Part shown: positions 33,378 to 42,878 of the stretch, piece by piece
Layout of the letters: each line of letters opens with the position of its first letter
Position numbering within the stretch: the stretch's first letter is position 1
Assembly (NCBI RefSeq): GCF_900156045.1
Contig: NZ_FTMX01000002.1
Span: 744,001-808,000 of the forward strand
Source of the DNA: Peribacillus simplex
GTDB lineage: Bacteria > Bacillota > Bacilli > Bacillales > DSM-1321
Length of the DNA: 64,000 nucleotides
Direction: 5' to 3'
Translations under genes and position numbers: made by a program
The notes under the pieces: generated by a model
What the model saw: the letters and a program-made list of their open reading frames with translations, nothing else
What the model was told of the DNA's origin: nothing
The model's database searches: none

Positions 33378-33778
33378 TTACCCCGTTTTAGAGAAACGTG
33401 AAATTCTTTCTCCTATTTCATCACGAACACGTTGAAAGTTAGCCCATCTTTCTTCATCTGTTCCTTCTGCTTTTGCCGGGTCATCAAAGCCCAAATGTTC
33501 ACGTTCAACATGCGGTGGCGTTATTGGACATTTGTCTGCCGCATCACCACATAATGTAACGACAAAATCAGCATTATTCAATATGTCAGGGTCGATGATA
33601 TCCGATGTTTGATTGGAGATGTCCAATCCAACTTCATTCATTGCTTTTACGGCTTTTGGATTTAACCCATGGGCCTCGATTCCTGCACTATGCACTTGCC
33701 ATTCGTTACCTAAATATTTCTTCCCCCACGCTTCTGCAAGAGTTATCGGTACATAAGAAGTATAGTTTTTTTAGACAT
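33378..33778 (-). pseudogene. arsC: Arsenate reductase, broken in the catalytic loop
   Basis: The ATG at 33778 with AAGGAGAG reads [11 protein letters not shown] and stops. In the correct frame the following bases give CTDNSCR, the remains of the CTGNSCRSQMAEAWG phosphatase-like loop. The SQMA part is deleted, and the first Gly is Asp. From about residue 32 the thioredoxin-coupled ArsC sequence resumes and is intact to the end ([33 protein letters not shown] with Cys82/Cys89 equivalents). A protein from an internal start would lack the catalytic Cys10. It follows arsB by 33 bp. Confidence 0.85.
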
Positions 33779-33811
33779 GCTGTTTCTCTCCTTAGTTAGT
33801 AAAGGAAGTGT

Positions 33812-35110
33812 TTAATGCATGATTTGTAACCATATATATAGGCCGACTAATGTGATGAACAATGTTGGGATCGTTAAGATGATTCCCGTTTTGAAGTAGG
33901 TTCCCCATGAGATTTTCACGCCTTTTAAAGAAAGGACATGCAGCCACAATAATGTAGCCAAAGAACCGATCGGTGTGATTTTCGGTCCCAAGTCCGAACC
34001 GATGACATTTGCATAAATAAGGGCCTCCCTGATTGCCCCTGTTGTATGGGTGTCAGATATGGCAAGAGCATCAATCATAACGGTTGGCAGGTTATTCATA
34101 AGTGATGACAGAATGGCGGCGATGAAGCCCATTCCCATCGTTGCGGCAAATAATCCTTGATCAGCGGTAACTTGGATCAAATCCGTTAATACAGTCGTCA
34201 ATCCAACATTTCTCAAGCTGTAAACCACTACATACATACCAATAGAGAAAAAGACGATTGCCCATGGTGCGCCTTTAATAACAGTTTTCGTGTTGACCGC
34301 TGGACTCCTTCTAGCCATCAAGAGGAAGAAAATGGCGACAATGCCTGCAATGGTGGATACAGGAACCCCGATAAACTCACTTGTAAAATAACCAACCAGC
34401 AATATTCCTAATACGATCCCGGACAGCCTAAACATTCTTAGGTCTTGAATGACTTCCGCTGGTTTTTTAAGCTGTGATACATCGTAATTTTCCGGTATGC
34501 TTTTACGGAAAAATAAATATAAAACCAAGACGCTAGCTACAAATGCAAAGATGTCCGGTACAATCATTCTTGAAGCAAACTCGGCAAAACCGATATTGAA
34601 AAAGTCTGCAGATACAATGTTTACAAGGTTACTCACCACCAAAGGAAGTGAGGTTGTATCAGCAATGAACCCACTGGCGATGATAAACGGAAAAATCATT
34701 TTATCACTGAATTTCAAGGCTCTAACCATTGCCAGTACTATTGGTGTAAGGATGAGAGCAGCTCCGTCGTTTGCAAAAAAAGCAGCCACAAGAGCACCGA
34801 GGATGCTTACATATACAAACATCCTTACTCCATTTCCCTTGGCTGCTCTCGCCATATGAAGTGCTGCCCATTCAAAAAATCCTATCTCATCCAAAATAAG
34901 CGAGATGATGATGATGGCGATGAAGGTAAGTGTCGCGTTCCATACTATCGATGTCACGTCCATGACATCAGAAAAATCCACGACGCCAACAAGTAAGGCC
35001 AAAACCGCACCGCCGCAAGCTGACCATCCAATCGACAATCCCTTTGGCTGCCAGATGACGAGAATGAGTGTTAATAAAAAGATGATAACTGCCAAAATAA
35101 CCGATCCCAC
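33812..35110 (-). CDS. arsB: Arsenite efflux permease ArsB
   Basis: 432 residues, close to the usual 429, with about twelve membrane helices. Diagnostic segments: the N-terminal [40 protein letters not shown], and [19 protein letters not shown]. Starts at a GTG with AGGAGG upstream. Exports arsenite or antimonite using the proton gradient. No arsR is recognisable and the arsC behind it is broken, so the operon can remove arsenite but not reduce arsenate from this locus. Confidence 0.93.
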   Translation of the reverse strand: MGSVILAVIIFLLTLILVIWQPKGLSIGWSACGGAVLALLVGVVDFSDVMDVTSIVWNATLTFIAIIIISLILDEIGFFEWAALHMARAAKGNGVRMFVYVSILGALVAAFFANDGAALILTPIVLAMVRALKFSDKMIFPFIIASGFIADTTSLPLVVSNLVNIVSADFFNIGFAEFASRMIVPDIFAFVASVLVLYLFFRKSIPENYDVSQLKKPAEVIQDLRMFRLSGIVLGILLVGYFTSEFIGVPVSTIAGIVAIFFLLMARRSPAVNTKTVIKGAPWAIVFFSIGMYVVVYSLRNVGLTTVLTDLIQVTADQGLFAATMGMGFIAAILSSLMNNLPTVMIDALAISDTHTTGAIREALIYANVIGSDLGPKITPIGSLATLLWLHVLSLKGVKISWGTYFKTGIILTIPTLFITLVGLYIWLQIMH

Positions 35111-35128
35111 TGAAGCTGTACCTCCTAG

Positions 35129-35301
35129 TTAGTCACAACAAATCCGTTTTCCTTGTGCTGTTAATTCTTCTAATTTATAGTTTTGACTTGGTAAGTCCTT
35201 GATGACCGTCTGAATAAATGAGTAATGGGAAGAAGACGGGTTTAACGAGTAAAAAAAACATTGTCCCCCCCTTGCAAACCCAATGCTTCATTCGTTTGCA
35301 T
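35129..35301 (-). pseudogene. Unidentified small gene remnant upstream of arsB
   Basis: An ATG at 35301 with AGGAGG reads MQTNEALGLQGGDNVFFTR and stops. In another frame the sequence continues SHYSFIQTVIKDLPSQNYKL and ends GKRICCD with a stop at 35129. A run of seven G lies between the two. It occupies the place of a first ars-operon gene and ends in a Cys pair, but I cannot assign it to ArsR or ArsD. Confidence 0.4.
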
Positions 35302-35464
35302 TTCATCCCTCCTGGCCAAAATAAATAAGCATATTCTTATATAAATCAAGCTTTAAATTTTAGTCTGCACTCCCCCTCGACAAGTGTGGTGAAATCTTAT
35401 CCATAGACTCTGTTTAAGGGTGTTGTTGATTTTCTTTATTGAATAAGGGGGTAGTAAAAAATAA

Positions 35465-35495
35465 AGAGACGCTTATTAGTCAGCATCTCTAATGA
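35465..35495 (-). terminator. Terminator of the LysR gene at 35500
   Basis: On the minus strand AGAGATGCT pairs with AGCGTCTCT (one G-U), followed by TTATTTTTT. Confidence 0.7.
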
Positions 35496-35499
35496 AAAA

Positions 35500-36351
35500 T
35501 CACCAATTTTCAGCCTGGTTTTGTATGAGTTCAATCATACGAACCATAGAAGGAGAAAGCCATTTATCCTTATGATAAGTCAAATATGTTGATATGGAGG
35601 AATGGTATTGTGGAATAATTTCTCCTTTTAGTTTCTTGCTTTCCAATTCTTCTTTGACCGAAAAATAAGGAACTAGTGATATACCTAAACCACTTTTAAC
35701 GCATTGTTTTATTGCTTCTATACTTTGAAATTCTAAACTTTCTGTTACGTTCATATTCTGATGGCGGATATAATCATCAAAAACTGATTTATAACTGCAT
35801 CTAGATTCCGAGTATAGTGCTGTTTGAGATAAATCTTTTACATCCAGAGGGCTAATTAAAACCATTCTTTCTCTTATTAGTTTTTCGGAGTATAGATCTT
35901 CTTGTCTCCAACCATCTTTCTCTAATAGTAAAGCTATGTCAATTTCCCCATTTTGAAGACTTTTTGTAACATCATAATTTTCAAGTGATTTCAATGTAAG
36001 CTTCACTTTTGGATATTTCGATTTATATTCGAGAAGAAGCGGCGGAATTCGACAAATCGTTAAAGATTCGGAAATCCCTAAAGTTAAAGCCCCTTGTGGC
36101 TCTTTGTCAATATTTAATGACTGATTGTATAGTTCAATGATTTTGATGGCATAAGACAAAAATTCATTTCCATAGTGAGTTAGCATAACTTTCTTTCCTA
36201 AGCGATCAAATACTGGCCTACCTAATTCTTTCTCCAGTTCTTTGATGTGAGTAGTAATGGAGGATTGTGCATAACCAAGATGTTCTGCCGCCTTATTGAA
36301 TCCACCTTTTTCTACTATCGTTTTAAAAGTAATCAGTTGACGGAGCTCCAT
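35500..36351 (-). CDS. LysR-family transcriptional regulator
   Basis: 283 residues with an N-terminal LysR HTH (GGFNKAAEHLGYAQSSITTH at about 16-35) and an effector domain. Divergent from an old-yellow-enzyme gene at 36507. The perfect inverted repeat 22 bp upstream is the probable binding site. It likely activates the oxidoreductase in response to an electrophile or quinone-like inducer, by analogy with other LysR/OYE pairs. It is not closely similar to the LysR protein at 15346. Confidence 0.9.
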   Translation of the reverse strand: MELRQLITFKTIVEKGGFNKAAEHLGYAQSSITTHIKELEKELGRPVFDRLGKKVMLTHYGNEFLSYAIKIIELYNQSLNIDKEPQGALTLGISESLTICRIPPLLLEYKSKYPKVKLTLKSLENYDVTKSLQNGEIDIALLLEKDGWRQEDLYSEKLIRERMVLISPLDVKDLSQTALYSESRCSYKSVFDDYIRHQNMNVTESLEFQSIEAIKQCVKSGLGISLVPYFSVKEELESKKLKGEIIPQYHSSISTYLTYHKDKWLSPSMVRMIELIQNQAENW

Positions 36352-36372
36352 TTATAATTAAATCTCCTTTTG

Positions 36373-36389
36373 TTCAATTTTTTTGAACT
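36373..36389. promoter_or_regulatory. LysR operator candidate
   Basis: GTTCAA and TTGAAC are perfect arms around TTTTT in the divergent promoter region. Confidence 0.6.
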
Positions 36390-36506
36390 AAATTATCGAA
36401 TATATCTATTTTACTAAATCAAATAGCAGATTTAAACTAATATCAAGCAGTTGTTAAATCAAACAGTAATCAGAATATATTTTTGTAAAAAAAGGAGACA
36501 AACATC

Positions 36507-37601
36507 ATGTGGGATACAAATTCATTATTCGAAGCATTCAATATAGGAACAATTACGTTAAACAACCGAGTAGGCGTAGCGCCAATGACGCGTATTAGTG
36601 CTACTGAAAAAGGTTTTGTCACAGATAAGATGATTAAGTATTATAGTTCCTTTGCTGAAGGCGGGTTTGGACTTATTATTACTGAAGGAACTTATATTGA
36701 TGATAAGTATAGTCAAACGTACGATTTTCAGCCAGGCATTGCTTTTGATGAGCAAGCACAAGAGTGGAAAAAAGTTGTTAATGCTGTTCATTCAGCAGGA
36801 TCAGCAATCTTTATGCAGTTACAACACACTGGGCCATTATCGCAGGGAAATCGTTTCACTGATGAAACAGTCGCTCCTTCTTCTGTTCAACCAAAAGGAG
36901 AACAGCTAAAATTTTATTTAGGTGAAGGACCATTTCAATTACCTAGGGAAATAACAAAAGAAGAAATAGCTGATGTTAAAAACAGTTTTGTTGAAGCTGC
37001 AAAACGAGCTAAATCTGTTGGCTTTGATGGGATAGAACTACATGGAGCAAATGGTTATTTATTAGATGCGTTCCTAACGGAATATACAAACCAGCGTACT
37101 GATGAATATGGTGGCACAACAGAGAACAGAGCTAGGTTATTAGTGGAAATAATTCATGAAGTTAGAAAATCGGTAGGAGAAGACTTTACTATCGGTATTA
37201 GAATTTCACAATCAAAAGTTAATGATTACTCCTATCATTGGTCAGGCAAAGAGCAGGACGCCGCGATTATCTTTGGAGCATTAGGAAAAACAAGTCTTGA
37301 TTATATTCATGTAACAGAATATAAAGCGTGGCGACCAGCATTTGAAACAGGTAAAGCATCACTTGCAGCACTTGCCAAAGAGTATAGTCAATTACCTATA
37401 ATCGCAAATGGACATTTGGAGAAGCCAGAAAGAGCTTCTGAAATGATTAACAATGGTCATGCTGATATTATAACTCTAGGTAAAGGAGCATTGGCTAATC
37501 ACGACTGGGTAAAGAAAGTTCAAAATGAAGAACCTTTGGAAGCGTTCGATTCGGAAAAAGTTTTACACCCAACTGCTGTTATTAAAGATTTCGAATTGTA
37601 G
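36507..37601 (+). CDS. NADH:flavin oxidoreductase, old yellow enzyme family
   Basis: 364-residue FMN-dependent TIM barrel. FMN/substrate elements: N-terminal NRVGVAPMTRISA, LQHTGPLSQGNR, active-site His179 and Asn182 in ELHGANGYLLDAFL, the NQRTDEYGG loop and the C-terminal phosphate-binding LGKGALANHDW. Reduces activated alkenes, quinones or nitro compounds with NAD(P)H. Good AAAGGAGAC site before the ATG. The divergent LysR gene is the probable regulator. Unlike YqjM, it lacks a Cys at the N-terminal modulation position (PMTRIS). Confidence 0.9.
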   Translation: MWDTNSLFEAFNIGTITLNNRVGVAPMTRISATEKGFVTDKMIKYYSSFAEGGFGLIITEGTYIDDKYSQTYDFQPGIAFDEQAQEWKKVVNAVHSAGSAIFMQLQHTGPLSQGNRFTDETVAPSSVQPKGEQLKFYLGEGPFQLPREITKEEIADVKNSFVEAAKRAKSVGFDGIELHGANGYLLDAFLTEYTNQRTDEYGGTTENRARLLVEIIHEVRKSVGEDFTIGIRISQSKVNDYSYHWSGKEQDAAIIFGALGKTSLDYIHVTEYKAWRPAFETGKASLAALAKEYSQLPIIANGHLEKPERASEMINNGHADIITLGKGALANHDWVKKVQNEEPLEAFDSEKVLHPTAVIKDFEL

Positions 37602-37683
37602 ATGAAGAATAAAATGTTTAACAACTCCTATCCAAAAGTAATTTAATTCTGCATCTCCAAAAAGCATCAATATAAAAACAAGA

Positions 37684-37710
37684 AAACTGCCGAGTGATCG
37701 GCAGTTTTTC
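37684..37710. terminator. Bidirectional terminator between OYE and spoVR
   Basis: AAAACTGCCGA pairs with TCGGCAGTTTTT around GTGA. Confidence 0.9.
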
Positions 37711-37715
37711 CTGAA

Positions 37716-39131
37716 TTATAAATATTTCCTGTGAATGCCCTTTCCATCATAGGAAAACAGGACTTCTTTTCCTTCAATGACTGATTCCATATGGACGGAG
37801 CGGCCCCAGAGCTGATGGATATATGGCATGACTTTTTCGAGATATTTCAGATCCAATTCAATATCTTCATACCAATGTTTTAGATAAAGTTCCCCATTGC
37901 GCATGAAGTCCCCATCATTTACGGTGATATAAGGGAAACCGCCGTTAACTCTCATACTCACTAGTTGATCACGAACATTTTCCCATGCCTTATCGACGAT
38001 TTTATAATCCTTGCCCTGCTTTTGGAATAAATACATATCCTCCCGCATGACCAGATCTTTCGTCAAATAATTACGGAGAAAGGAAATATCCGATTCTATT
38101 TCCCTTACTTCGAACATCTTTTCCCGGCCAGATCCGGGCTTGACGCCCATCCTGATCATTTCTTCGGTTGGATTATCATAGCGTTCTTCAATATCTTCAA
38201 GCACTTTCAATCCAAGATAATATGGATTGATGCTGGTGCGTGATGGCTGAACGACACCTGCGTTCAGTTTTGCGAATTCAATGGCTTCCCCTGAGGATAG
38301 ATCCAATTCACGGATTATGCGCTGATGCCAGTAGGATGCCCAGCCTTCGTTCATGATTTTCGTTTCCAGCTGCGGCCAGAAATACAGCATCTCTTCCCTG
38401 ATCATCGTCATGATATCCCGTTGCCAATCGGTTAAATCCCTGCTGTACTGTTCTATGAAAAGCATAATATCCTTTTCAGGCCTTGGCGGGAATTTTTTTC
38501 TTTTTTTAATGTTGGATTTCTTCGGTTTATCCTTATTATCAAGGTTCCATAAATCATCGTATTGTGTGGCTGCCGGTTTTATTTCCTCTTCTTCTTCCTC
38601 ATCTTCCATCGTCCAGGCAAGTTTCGGTCTCATCAGCGACGGATCGATATGTTCTTCAATGGCTAAAAGTGCATCAAGGAAGGTTTCCACTTCCTTTTTG
38701 CCATGCAGGATTTCATATTCACGGATTCTTTCTGCCGTTGCCGACATACTTTCTACCATATCTCTCTTCGTATTATTGAAACGGATATTATTCTTAAAGA
38801 AATCACAATGCGCCAAAACGTGGGCAACAATCAATTTATTTTGCACAAGTGAATTGGAGTCCAGCAGAAAAGCGTAACAAGGATCAGAGTTAATGACCAG
38901 TTCATAGATCTTACTTAAACCAAAGTCGTACTGCAGCTTCATTTTATGAAATTGCTTCCCAAAGCTCCAATGAGAAAAACGTGTCGGCATCCCATAGGCA
39001 CCAAATGTATAAATGATTTCTGAAGGGCAAATTTCATAACGCATCGGGTAAAAATCCAACCCGAACCCAGTTGCTATTTCTGTAATTTCACTAATGGCAT
39101 ATTCCAGAGCCTTTTGCTCCGCTTCATTCAT
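37716..39131 (-). CDS. spoVR: SpoVR-family protein (spore cortex formation)
   Basis: 471 residues, in line with B. subtilis SpoVR (468). Conserved stretches include [16 protein letters not shown] and the C-terminal [21 protein letters not shown] family-atypical acidic insert ([10 protein letters not shown]) lies near residue 175. SpoVR is needed for normal spore cortex; its biochemistry is unknown. It supports an endospore-forming host. Monocistronic. Confidence 0.95.
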   Translation of the reverse strand: MNEAEQKALEYAISEITEIATGFGLDFYPMRYEICPSEIIYTFGAYGMPTRFSHWSFGKQFHKMKLQYDFGLSKIYELVINSDPCYAFLLDSNSLVQNKLIVAHVLAHCDFFKNNIRFNNTKRDMVESMSATAERIREYEILHGKKEVETFLDALLAIEEHIDPSLMRPKLAWTMEDEEEEEEIKPAATQYDDLWNLDNKDKPKKSNIKKRKKFPPRPEKDIMLFIEQYSRDLTDWQRDIMTMIREEMLYFWPQLETKIMNEGWASYWHQRIIRELDLSSGEAIEFAKLNAGVVQPSRTSINPYYLGLKVLEDIEERYDNPTEEMIRMGVKPGSGREKMFEVREIESDISFLRNYLTKDLVMREDMYLFQKQGKDYKIVDKAWENVRDQLVSMRVNGGFPYITVNDGDFMRNGELYLKHWYEDIELDLKYLEKVMPYIHQLWGRSVHMESVIEGKEVLFSYDGKGIHRKYL

Positions 39132-39223
39132 CGGATATCCCCCTTGTCTTCCGCCTTTAAACTAATGTATGAAAAAAAGGAGGAAAAATGCCGTGATCAT
39201 GAGTAAAGGTCCTCGCTAACAGA

Positions 39224-39250
39224 AAAAAACACCTCCAAGAAGAAGATGTC
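39224..39250 (-). terminator. Terminator of the RpiR operon
   Basis: On the minus strand ACATCTTC pairs with GAGGTGT (with G-U pairs), followed by seven T. It lies 42 bp beyond the stop of the truncated permease gene. Confidence 0.65.
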
Positions 39251-39291
39251 ATACCAAAGGTTCATGGAGTTCACACACAATCCTATTGATA

Positions 39292-39813
39292 TTAAAATTT
39301 CACTAATTCCGTATTCACAGCCTCTTTTTTCATTTTTGAACGGATCCAGGAAATGATGAGCGCTCCAATGATTACAAAACCTAAGTATCCTGTGACTGGG
39401 TATACCGTACCAACCAATTTAATAAAGCCAACGAAACTTGCAAGGAAAGCGAGGATCCCGACCATAATCACGGATATTTTAAAACGTTTCGTTTCGGCAG
39501 GAACCAACCTGGCTGTGAATGCATACAGCATCCCGACAGAAGTATTATAAATCATTCCTAAAAGGATGATTGATAGGATATATCCCAACCATGGAGAAAT
39601 CTGATTCGCTAATTGAAGGGTAGGCATACCTGAGCCTTCTATGCCCTTCAAGTCGGACATCATCCCCAAATTGATCAAGAATAGCAAGATCCCCAATCCG
39701 ATACCGCCTAGAATTCCTCCCATACCAGCCTCTTTCTTATTCTTGAAGGTCCCTCCCATTACGGCTAGCATGGCAATTCCGGCAGTCATATTATGCATTT
39801 CTGTTATTTTCAT
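39292..39813 (-). pseudogene. YkvI-type permease, N-terminal half missing
   Basis: 173 residues with four or five membrane helices: MTAGIAMLAVMGGTFKNKKE, then PWLGYILSIILLGMIYNTSV and GFIKLVGTVYPVTGYLGFVI. This matches only the C-terminal half of YkvI-type proteins (about 345 residues). An intact GAGGGG site and ATG precede the codons MKITEMHN, so an in-frame internal deletion near codon 5 is likely. The last gene of the RpiR/M20/GNAT operon, presumably once the substrate permease. It may still be translated. Confidence 0.7.
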
Positions 39814-39826
39814 CCCGATTCCCCTC

Positions 39827-40621
39827 TTATTCTTGTTTTTTTAATAAATAGTTTTGAATATTTTCACCTTGTTCCCGTTCAATCCCGGCTGCAACATATC
39901 CTTTGGCAAAAAGCGTTTTGAATAATTCTCCGGTTTTTAACCGCCAATCAATAGCAAGGCGGAGATCAGGTTTTTTGATTTGTTGAATATCCGTCGGAAT
40001 GGGTATGGCGATCACCTCTGCATTGGTTTCAAAGTGATAATCCTTGATGTAAGGAAAGCCTTGGTCATTCATTCCTGTCGTTACGATGTGTATGGCTTTA
40101 TCTGGAAGCGGAGTCTCTTCCTTTGCTTCCTGCCGTATATTCCATTCCACCATGAATCGATCAGTGGACAATCCTTCATTGAGGGTATCCTTCATATTTC
40201 CATAACAATCATCCATATATGTAGAGCAAACAGCTTTTAGCTTACCGATATTCAAGTTTGCATTCACGCTTTCCAATGGATCATACGTCCATGTGATCAA
40301 GTCGTAACCTTTTTTGAGTGCTTCTTCTTTTTGTGCAAGTTTAAGTAATCTGCCGTAGCCCTTCTTTTGATGGGAAGGATGGATTGCTAACATATGTGAA
40401 CAAAGGTATGCCCTTCCATCCTTAAATCCCGGGAAACTGTATTGAAACCCGACTAACTGACCATTGATGTATCCGCCTAAAACAAGCCCGCCGTTTTTGA
40501 CAGCCGTAATCGTCTGATGGATGGGAACGCAATCCATGCCCCATACAAGAACTTCCAGTCGCTGTACTTCTTGTAAATCCTCAAGTGTTGATAGGGATTT
40601 AATGATTAATTCATCAGTCAT
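39827..40621 (-). CDS. GNAT-fold acyltransferase-like protein
   Basis: 264 residues. GNAT core in the N-terminal half: HMLAIHPSHQKKGYGRLLKL contains the acetyl-CoA pyrophosphate-binding Q/R-x-x-G-x-G/A turn. The C-terminal extension (about 150-264) is typical of the COG3375 branch that travels with N-acyl-amino-acid metabolism. It overlaps the M20 gene by 8 bp, so the two are translated together. Probably acylates or deacylates an amino-acid-like substrate. Inferred. Confidence 0.82.
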   Translation of the reverse strand: MTDELIIKSLSTLEDLQEVQRLEVLVWGMDCVPIHQTITAVKNGGLVLGGYINGQLVGFQYSFPGFKDGRAYLCSHMLAIHPSHQKKGYGRLLKLAQKEEALKKGYDLITWTYDPLESVNANLNIGKLKAVCSTYMDDCYGNMKDTLNEGLSTDRFMVEWNIRQEAKEETPLPDKAIHIVTTGMNDQGFPYIKDYHFETNAEVIAIPIPTDIQQIKKPDLRLAIDWRLKTGELFKTLFAKGYVAAGIEREQGENIQNYLLKKQE

Positions 40622-41768
40622 GTAAATGTCCCCCCTCCCCAGATTTCTCGAAAGTCAGTATGATGGCTTTGGTCAGGATTTCAATCCCCGATAACAAAGC
40701 ATCTTTGTTGAACGTCATGTCCGGATGATGGAGCCCTGGTGCCAAATCACAGCCCAATCCAAGCATTGTCGCTTTGAGTTCAGGTCTTTTCAACGTATAA
40801 AAATGAAAATCCTCTCCTCCTGTCGTAATGACAGGCGCCACCAGATTTTCTTCCCCGAGTGTATCTACTATCGCTTCAGACATTATTTGCTGGGCTTGAT
40901 CGTTCACGGTTGCTGCAGCAACATTGGTTCCCGGTTCGAGCTTCACTTCGACTCCATGGACAATGGCCAAAGATTCTGCAACCTTTTCCACCTTTTTGGT
41001 GAGCTCCTCCATCATTGCATTATCCTGTGCCCGTAAATCCAATGTGAAAGTGGCTCTCCCAGGGATAATATTGGAGCTTTCGCCGCCAGCAAAAAACTGC
41101 GTCATTTTTGCCGAATAAGGGATGGATGGATTGAGATGGATACCATTTAACAAAGTGATGAATGCCGCTCCTATCTCGATGGCATTTTGTCCTTGATGCG
41201 GTCTGGCTCCATGTGCATCAGTCCCCGCTATTTCTCCTTTAATGAACTGGGCGGCACCATGGACAATGGCTGGTGCCGCTTGCCCATTCTTCACTTCCTC
41301 AACCGGTCTTAAGTGAACCCCATAAAGGAAATCGACATCATCCAATACTTTTTCTTCAATCATCTTCAAGGCGCCCGTACCTTTTTCTTCAGCAGGCTGA
41401 AAAATGAATTTAAGTTTGCCTCTTGGGCGGAAGTCCATTTCTTTCAATACCAGGAATACTCCAAGTGCCAAGGTCATATGCCCATCGTGTCCACAGGAAT
41501 GGTTGGCTTGAAACGTCCCATGTACCTCCTGCCAAAGTGCATCGATATCCGATCGTAACCCTACCGTGAAATTCCCATCCCCGATTTCCCCAATCACTCC
41601 TGTACAGTCCTTGAATGTTTTCACCGTACACTGATTTTCCGTTAAAATATTCGAAATGAAAGCTGTCGTATTCACTTCATTCCAACTCGTTTCAGGATGT
41701 GCGTGTAAATGGTCAAAGATATCGAGTATACGAGGCCTTAATTTTTCGATAGTTTGTGTGATATCCAT
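40614..41768 (-). CDS. M20-family amidohydrolase (N-acyl-amino-acid or peptide deacylase)
   Basis: 384 residues, two-domain M20 fold. Metal-binding NHSCGHDGHMTLALG, catalytic PAEEKGTGA (Glu-Glu), and the C-terminal GEDFHFY with its ligand. No signal peptide, hence cytosolic. Member of the HipO/AmaA-like group that hydrolyses N-acyl amino acids. Lies between an RpiR regulator and an overlapping GNAT gene, suggesting a small catabolic operon for an acylated amino compound. Confidence 0.9.
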   Translation of the reverse strand: MDITQTIEKLRPRILDIFDHLHAHPETSWNEVNTTAFISNILTENQCTVKTFKDCTGVIGEIGDGNFTVGLRSDIDALWQEVHGTFQANHSCGHDGHMTLALGVFLVLKEMDFRPRGKLKFIFQPAEEKGTGALKMIEEKVLDDVDFLYGVHLRPVEEVKNGQAAPAIVHGAAQFIKGEIAGTDAHGARPHQGQNAIEIGAAFITLLNGIHLNPSIPYSAKMTQFFAGGESSNIIPGRATFTLDLRAQDNAMMEELTKKVEKVAESLAIVHGVEVKLEPGTNVAAATVNDQAQQIMSEAIVDTLGEENLVAPVITTGGEDFHFYTLKRPELKATMLGLGCDLAPGLHHPDMTFNKDALLSGIEILTKAIILTFEKSGEGGHLHD

Positions 41769-41830
41769 TTCTGTCTCCCCCTTGTATCCCGGTTAATCGG
41801 CTTGTTCACCGAACTGATGGAAATTTAATC

Positions 41831-42681
41831 TCAAAAGAAAAATTCATCTTGATTGAACGCATCATATATAGCTTTTCTTTCTTTGAAACCCTGTTCGTCC
41901 TTAATCGATACACCAGCTACTAAACTATTCAATAATGAGAATAACACCGGTGCCGTATCGATAGTGGAAGTCCTTGGTGTTGAAATGGGCAATAATATGT
42001 CAGCATATTCAGCAATAGGAGCCAGTTCAGAATCCGTAACACCAATTACAAATGCACCCGCTTTTTTGGCCATTTCCGTGATTTTCACTGTCTCTTTAAC
42101 ATAGCGGTGAAAAGAAATGGCTACAAAAACGGAATTTTCAGTCATTTTATTCAATAGTAAGAAAATATCACCTGTATCAGGCCTATATAAATGGAACTCT
42201 TCCCTAACAAGCCTTAGCGTAAAGGTTAACCAATGTGCTGCCGAAAATGATAACCGGTGTCCGGATATCAAAACATTGTCAGCTGCCGCCAATTTATCAA
42301 CTGTTCTGGAGAAATCTTCATTTGATAAATTATTCATTGTCTTTTCAATGCTGATGATATCTTGCCCCATCACCTGAGCCATGAAGTTTGGCTGATTCGC
42401 GGCTTCAAGTTTTGAAGAATGATATTCATTCAGACTGCTGCTCTCGTATATCAACTGATTGCGAATAAGTTTTTGAAGTTCCGCATATCCACTTAACCCC
42501 AATGAATAACAAAAGCGGATGATGGTCGTTTCACTCACTCCTATTTCTTTTCCGAGCTTTTGAGCTGAAGTGACTGCAAATGTATGTGAATGCACTAACA
42601 AGTATTTTGCTACCTTTTTTTGACCAGTGGATAAACCAGGGAATACTTCTTTAACTTTTTGCTGTAAATCCCATAAAACAT
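41831..42681 (-). CDS. RpiR/MurR-family regulator, possible frameshift after the start codon
   Basis: The frame is open upstream of a TTG at 42601 and encodes the conserved N-terminus LWDLQQKVKEVFPGLSTGQK before the HTH (SAQKLGKEIGVSETTIIRFC), then a SIS sugar-isomerase domain (VLISGHRLSFSAAHWL, IGVTDSELAPIAEYADILLP). No ATG, GTG or TTG begins that longer frame. An ATG at 42681 behind AGAGGGG is one base out of phase, so a 1-nt deletion at codon 2 is likely. Translation from 42601 would drop part of the HTH domain. First gene of the M20 operon and presumably its regulator. Confidence 0.75.
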
Positions 42682-42726
42682 CCCCTCTGAAGCAAGATAT
42701 GAATCCAATACTTTTTATATGAAAAT

Positions 42727-42744
42727 ATGAAGTTTTAACTTCAT
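42727..42744. promoter_or_regulatory. RpiR operator candidate
   Basis: ATGAAGTT and AACTTCAT are perfect arms around TT, 46 bp upstream of the RpiR start. Confidence 0.55.
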
Positions 42745-42837
42745 CAATAATAGAGAGTATTTATCACGGTACTTTTAATAAAACAATAATATTCTGAATT
42801 TTTGATAAAAAAGAAGAGGCAAAATCATTCATCACGC

Positions 42838-42872
42838 AAAAAAAACCACGAAGATGGACTCCGTGGTTTTTC
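42838..42872 (-). terminator. Terminator of the radical SAM gene
   Basis: AAAACCACG and CGTGGTTTTT form the stem, with T-rich sequence on both sides. Confidence 0.8.
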
Positions 42873-42878
42873 TTAATC

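Noticed and set aside
38353..38877. Serine-rich 174-codon plus-strand frame inside spoVR
   Set aside because: The antisense of a Glu/Lys-rich region gives Ser/Phe-rich junk; spoVR on the other strand is clear.
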